A stretch of DNA of 8,272 bases from an uncultured beta proteobacterium (GTDB lineage Bacteria > Pseudomonadota > Gammaproteobacteria > Burkholderiales > Burkholderiaceae): contig CAJARE010000112.1 of the NCBI GenBank assembly GCA_903944255.1, forward strand, positions 1 through 8,272, in the 5' to 3' direction. A program made the translations under genes and the position numbers. Positions 6,132 to 8,272 of the stretch are shown here, piece by piece. The stretch's first letter is position 1; each line of letters begins with the position of its first letter. The notes under the pieces were generated by a model that had not been told where the DNA came from, did not search any database, and saw only the letters and a list, made by a program, of their open reading frames with translations.

Positions 6132-7598
6132 ATGGCCTTTACCCTCAATGGCATAGATGCCTGTCAGATCACCTTACCTACCCCTATACCCGATCCCTAT
6201 TGGGTTGCTTTTTCGCCGTCTTCTGCAGGGCTAGTGAATATCGATTTGAATTCCTCAAATCTTCCTGAAGATCCTGCCTGGTTGGCTTTATTGGCTGGTA
6301 ATCAACTGCTGACTAAGCAATATGAATTTTCTAACCCTATTGCGACCGCATATAGTGGTCATCAATTTGGCGTTTGGGCTGGTCAACTTGGGGATGGTAG
6401 AGCTATTCTTTTAGGCGATATTGCTGGACAAGAATTGCAACTCAAAGGCGCTGGTAAAACTCATTACTCCAGAATGGGGGATGGTCGAGCTGTTCTCCGC
6501 TCCTCCATCAGAGAATTTTTGTGTAGCGAAGCGATGCATGGCTTAGGAATTCCCACCACCCGGGCCCTGTCCGTAGTTGGATCCAGATTGCCAGTGCTGA
6601 GAGAGGAAATGGAGACCGCTGCTGTATGCGCTCGCCTTGCTCCTAGCTTTATTCGCATTGGACATTTTGAACACTATAGCTCTCTGAAAAATATTACTCG
6701 ACTCAAAGAATTAGCCGACCTTCTCATAGCCGATCATTACCCGCACTGTCAATCTGCGCAAGAGCCTTATTTAGAATTATTCAGAAATATCTCGGAACGC
6801 AATGCAAAGTTGGTGGCGCAATGGCAGGCTGTTGGCTTTTGTCATGGGGTTCTTAACAGCGACAATATCAGCGCCTTGGGTTTGACGATTGATTATGGCC
6901 CATTTGGCTTTCTAGATTATTTTCAAATTGACCATATCTGCAACCATAGCGATCATGGAGGCCGTTATGCTTACCATCGCCAACCTCAGATCATGCATTG
7001 GAATATGGCCTGCCTGGCCAGCGCCTTTCTCCCTCTTCTAGAATTAAAGCACTCTGAAAATGATTCCCAGACGATGCTTCGTAATGCTCTTCAAGAGTTT
7101 CCTTTGACATATACAGATACATGGCAAAAATTATTTAGAGCAAAATTGGGTCTTCAAACAATGGTTGAAGAGGATATTTTATTAATAGAGAGACTTTTAC
7201 AAGCCTTGCATGACTCAAAAGTTGACTTCACCTCCTTTTTTAGAGAATTAAGTGACATCAGCTCGCAAATGCCAGTAAAAGACATTTCACTACGAAATAA
7301 TTTTATCGATCGTGCGATGATTGATGAATGGTTTAAAGATTATCTAGAGCGTATTAAGACTGAAACTAGCAGCGATATTGAGCGCTCCTCTTTGATGAAG
7401 CTAGTTAATCCGAAGTTTGTGCTACGCAATCATTTGGCACAAAAAGCAATAGAAATGGCTCAACAAGACAATTATTCAGAAATTCAAAAGTTGATGACTA
7501 TTCTTGCAACGCCATTTAATGACCAACCCCAACACGAAGATTATGCAAAACCACCCCATCCTGGGGAAAATCATATTGAGGTAAGCTGTTCCTCTTAA
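6132..7598 (+). CDS. selO: Protein adenylyltransferase SelO (YdiU)
   Basis: A pseudokinase-fold enzyme that moves AMP from ATP to Ser/Thr/Tyr of proteins (AMPylation), with redox proteins such as glutaredoxin among known targets of homologs. At 488 residues it is full length (E. coli YdiU 478). The key residues are intact: Lys105 in QLKGAGKT, Glu128 in SSIREF, Asp244-Asn245 in HGVLNSDN (238-245) and Asp254 in IDYGPFGF (253-260). These sit at a constant offset of 8 from the residues I recall for the Pseudomonas syringae enzyme. The YSGHQFGVWAGQLGDGRA block (74-91) is diagnostic. The C-terminus ends VSCSS, so Cys486 is third from the end, the place taken by selenocysteine in animal SelO; the codon is TGT, so this is the Cys form. 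No Shine-Dalgarno sequence is seen. msrB follows 29 bases downstream, which suits a shared redox-protection role. Confidence 0.96.
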   Translation: MAFTLNGIDACQITLPTPIPDPYWVAFSPSSAGLVNIDLNSSNLPEDPAWLALLAGNQLLTKQYEFSNPIATAYSGHQFGVWAGQLGDGRAILLGDIAGQELQLKGAGKTHYSRMGDGRAVLRSSIREFLCSEAMHGLGIPTTRALSVVGSRLPVLREEMETAAVCARLAPSFIRIGHFEHYSSLKNITRLKELADLLIADHYPHCQSAQEPYLELFRNISERNAKLVAQWQAVGFCHGVLNSDNISALGLTIDYGPFGFLDYFQIDHICNHSDHGGRYAYHRQPQIMHWNMACLASAFLPLLELKHSENDSQTMLRNALQEFPLTYTDTWQKLFRAKLGLQTMVEEDILLIERLLQALHDSKVDFTSFFRELSDISSQMPVKDISLRNNFIDRAMIDEWFKDYLERIKTETSSDIERSSLMKLVNPKFVLRNHLAQKAIEMAQQDNYSEIQKLMTILATPFNDQPQHEDYAKPPHPGENHIEVSCSS

Positions 7599-7627
7599 TA
7601 AGTGAACATACTTTTGAGATTTCCTTT

Positions 7628-8038
7628 ATGAAAAAAACGAATCAAGAATACAAAGAAGTTTTAAGCGATATAGAGTATCGGGTAACACGAGAGGCCGCAA
7701 CTGAGAGACCCTTTACTGGAAAATACTGGGATCATTGGGATCAAGGCCGCTATAAATGCGTATGTTGCGATACACCACTTTTTCTATCTGGAACAAAATT
7801 TGATGCAGGATGCGGATGGCCTAGTTATAACGCACCTGAAGACACATCAGCGATTAAGGAAGTTAAAGACGTAACACATGGCATGATTCGGACCGAAGTG
7901 CGTTGTACAAACTGCGATGCTCATTTAGGTCACGTTTTTGATGATGGACCCGCCCCCACCGGTCTTCGCTACTGCATTAATTCTGCATCACTCAGTTTTG
8001 AGCCCAGCGAAAACGCCGCAGTCAACCCAAAAGGGTAA
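7628..8038 (+). CDS. msrB: Peptide-methionine (R)-S-oxide reductase MsrB
   Basis: Reduces the R form of methionine sulfoxide in proteins back to methionine, with thioredoxin as the usual reductant. The 136 residues match single-domain cytosolic MsrB (E. coli 137). The structural zinc is held by two CxxC pairs, Cys44/Cys47 and Cys93/Cys96. The catalytic Cys116 is in RYCINSASLSF, and Cys62 in GCGWPSY is placed to act as the resolving cysteine. HLGHVFDDGP (99-108) is the other hallmark. There is no signal peptide, so it is cytoplasmic. It lies 29 bases after selO on the same strand with no evident terminator between, so co-transcription is likely. The 29-base gap holds a GAG nine bases before the ATG, a poor ribosome binding site, and no convincing -10 at the leaderless distance, unlike the genes that begin units here. 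Confidence 0.97.
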   Translation: MKKTNQEYKEVLSDIEYRVTREAATERPFTGKYWDHWDQGRYKCVCCDTPLFLSGTKFDAGCGWPSYNAPEDTSAIKEVKDVTHGMIRTEVRCTNCDAHLGHVFDDGPAPTGLRYCINSASLSFEPSENAAVNPKG

Positions 8039-8052
8039 ATATCAAATAGCTG

Positions 8053-8058
8053 CATAAT
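8053..8058 (+). promoter_or_regulatory. Putative -10 element of the septation protein A gene
   Basis: CATAAT (5 of 6 to TATAAT), preceded directly by TG, lies in the 26-base gap after msrB. Six bases (CTCACC) separate it from the ATG at 8065, so the expected transcription start is the A of the start codon. No good -35 is seen 16-18 bases upstream, and no Shine-Dalgarno sequence precedes the ATG. The gene might also be read from the selO-msrB transcript. Confidence 0.4.
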
Positions 8059-8064
8059 CTCACC

Positions 8065-8272
8065 ATGAAATTTCTTTTTGACTTCTTCCCTATCATTTTA
8101 TTTTTTGTCGCCTTTAAATTCGGCGATATCTATACCGCTACTATTGTGGCAATGGTTGCTACCATAGTGCAGATACTTTGGGTTTACTACCGACACCGGA
8201 AAATCGATGCTATGCAGTGGGTCAGTTTAGTAATGATCCTGGTTTTTGGTAGCTTGACGATCTTTTTGCATG
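8065..8272 (+). CDS. yciB: Septation protein A (YciB/IspZ), 5' part
   Basis: The first 69 codons of an inner-membrane protein, cut by the window end. The start MKFLFDFFPIILFFVAFK is typical of the YciB/IspZ family, followed by GDIYTATIVAM. Three hydrophobic segments can be seen at about 7-18, 23-42 and 52-68, with the basic loop YYRHRK (41-46) between the second and third. Full-length members are about 180 residues with five or so membrane segments and influence envelope upkeep and cell division, including septum formation in Shigella. Location 26 bases after msrB on the same strand. The ATG at 8065 is chosen because it gives the canonical family N-terminus. A -10-like CATAAT stands 6 bases upstream. 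Confidence 0.9.
   Translation, partial: MKFLFDFFPIILFFVAFKFGDIYTATIVAMVATIVQILWVYYRHRKIDAMQWVSLVMILVFGSLTIFLH

Noticed and set aside
6464..6658. 64-codon open frame antisense to selO
   Set aside because: Lies opposite the conserved SelO core and shows no family features.
7584..7598. Possible selenocysteine codon at the SelO C-terminus
   Set aside because: The codon at the Sec-equivalent position is TGT (Cys) and the stop is TAA, so this is the Cys form.
1..8272. A mobile element, defence island, CRISPR array or novel multi-gene system
   Set aside because: Every gene is a recognisable housekeeping family in a conserved order. No transposase, integrase, direct repeats, tRNA or compositional break was seen on either strand.

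Overview
The window reads as a compact housekeeping segment of a free-living, small-genome betaproteobacterium. My best guess is a Polynucleobacter-like member of the Burkholderiaceae. This is inferred from the low-to-mid 40s GC impression, the betaproteobacterial style of the HolB protein (a long charged insert and YPLES in place of the usual Walker B), and the gene order ygfZ / NRDE / PaaI-type thioesterase / selO / msrB / septation protein A. No mobile elements, RNA genes, CRISPR arrays or signs of recent transfer were seen. Only about 183 of 8272 bases (about 2%) lie outside genes, and no gene-free stretch exceeds 56 bases.

Left half, minus strand (34-3704): a tight unit reading mltG, tmk, holB, tatD, with gaps of 8, 0 and 6 bases. 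It joins peptidoglycan chain termination, dTTP synthesis, the replicative clamp loader and a metal-dependent nuclease. E. coli has the same order (yceG-tmk-holB-ycfH), but there pabC precedes yceG and here it does not. Right half: ygfZ and a TANGO2/NRDE gene on the plus strand (3722-5590, gap 6). A PaaI-type hotdog thioesterase follows on the minus strand, its stop codon 2 bases from that of NRDE. Divergent from it on the plus strand are selO, msrB and the start of the septation protein A gene (yciB/ispZ), which is cut by the window end. YgfZ (iron-sulfur maintenance), SelO (AMPylation of redox proteins) and MsrB (methionine sulfoxide repair) give the right half an oxidative-stress and cofactor-upkeep flavour.

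The proteins themselves are ordinary. The most notable signal is in the promoters. Each of the five genes that can begin a transcript (mltG, ygfZ, the thioesterase gene, selO, yciB) has a 5-of-6 match to the -10 consensus 6 bases (8 for selO) before its ATG and no usable Shine-Dalgarno sequence, which predicts leaderless mRNAs. The three genes internal to the minus-strand operon lack this pattern. Between mltG and ygfZ, the palindromic heptamer TATGATA sits exactly at the centre of a 17-base gap. It could serve as a -10 element on both strands, with both predicted transcription starts falling on the A of each start codon. These are readings by eye and need transcription-start data.
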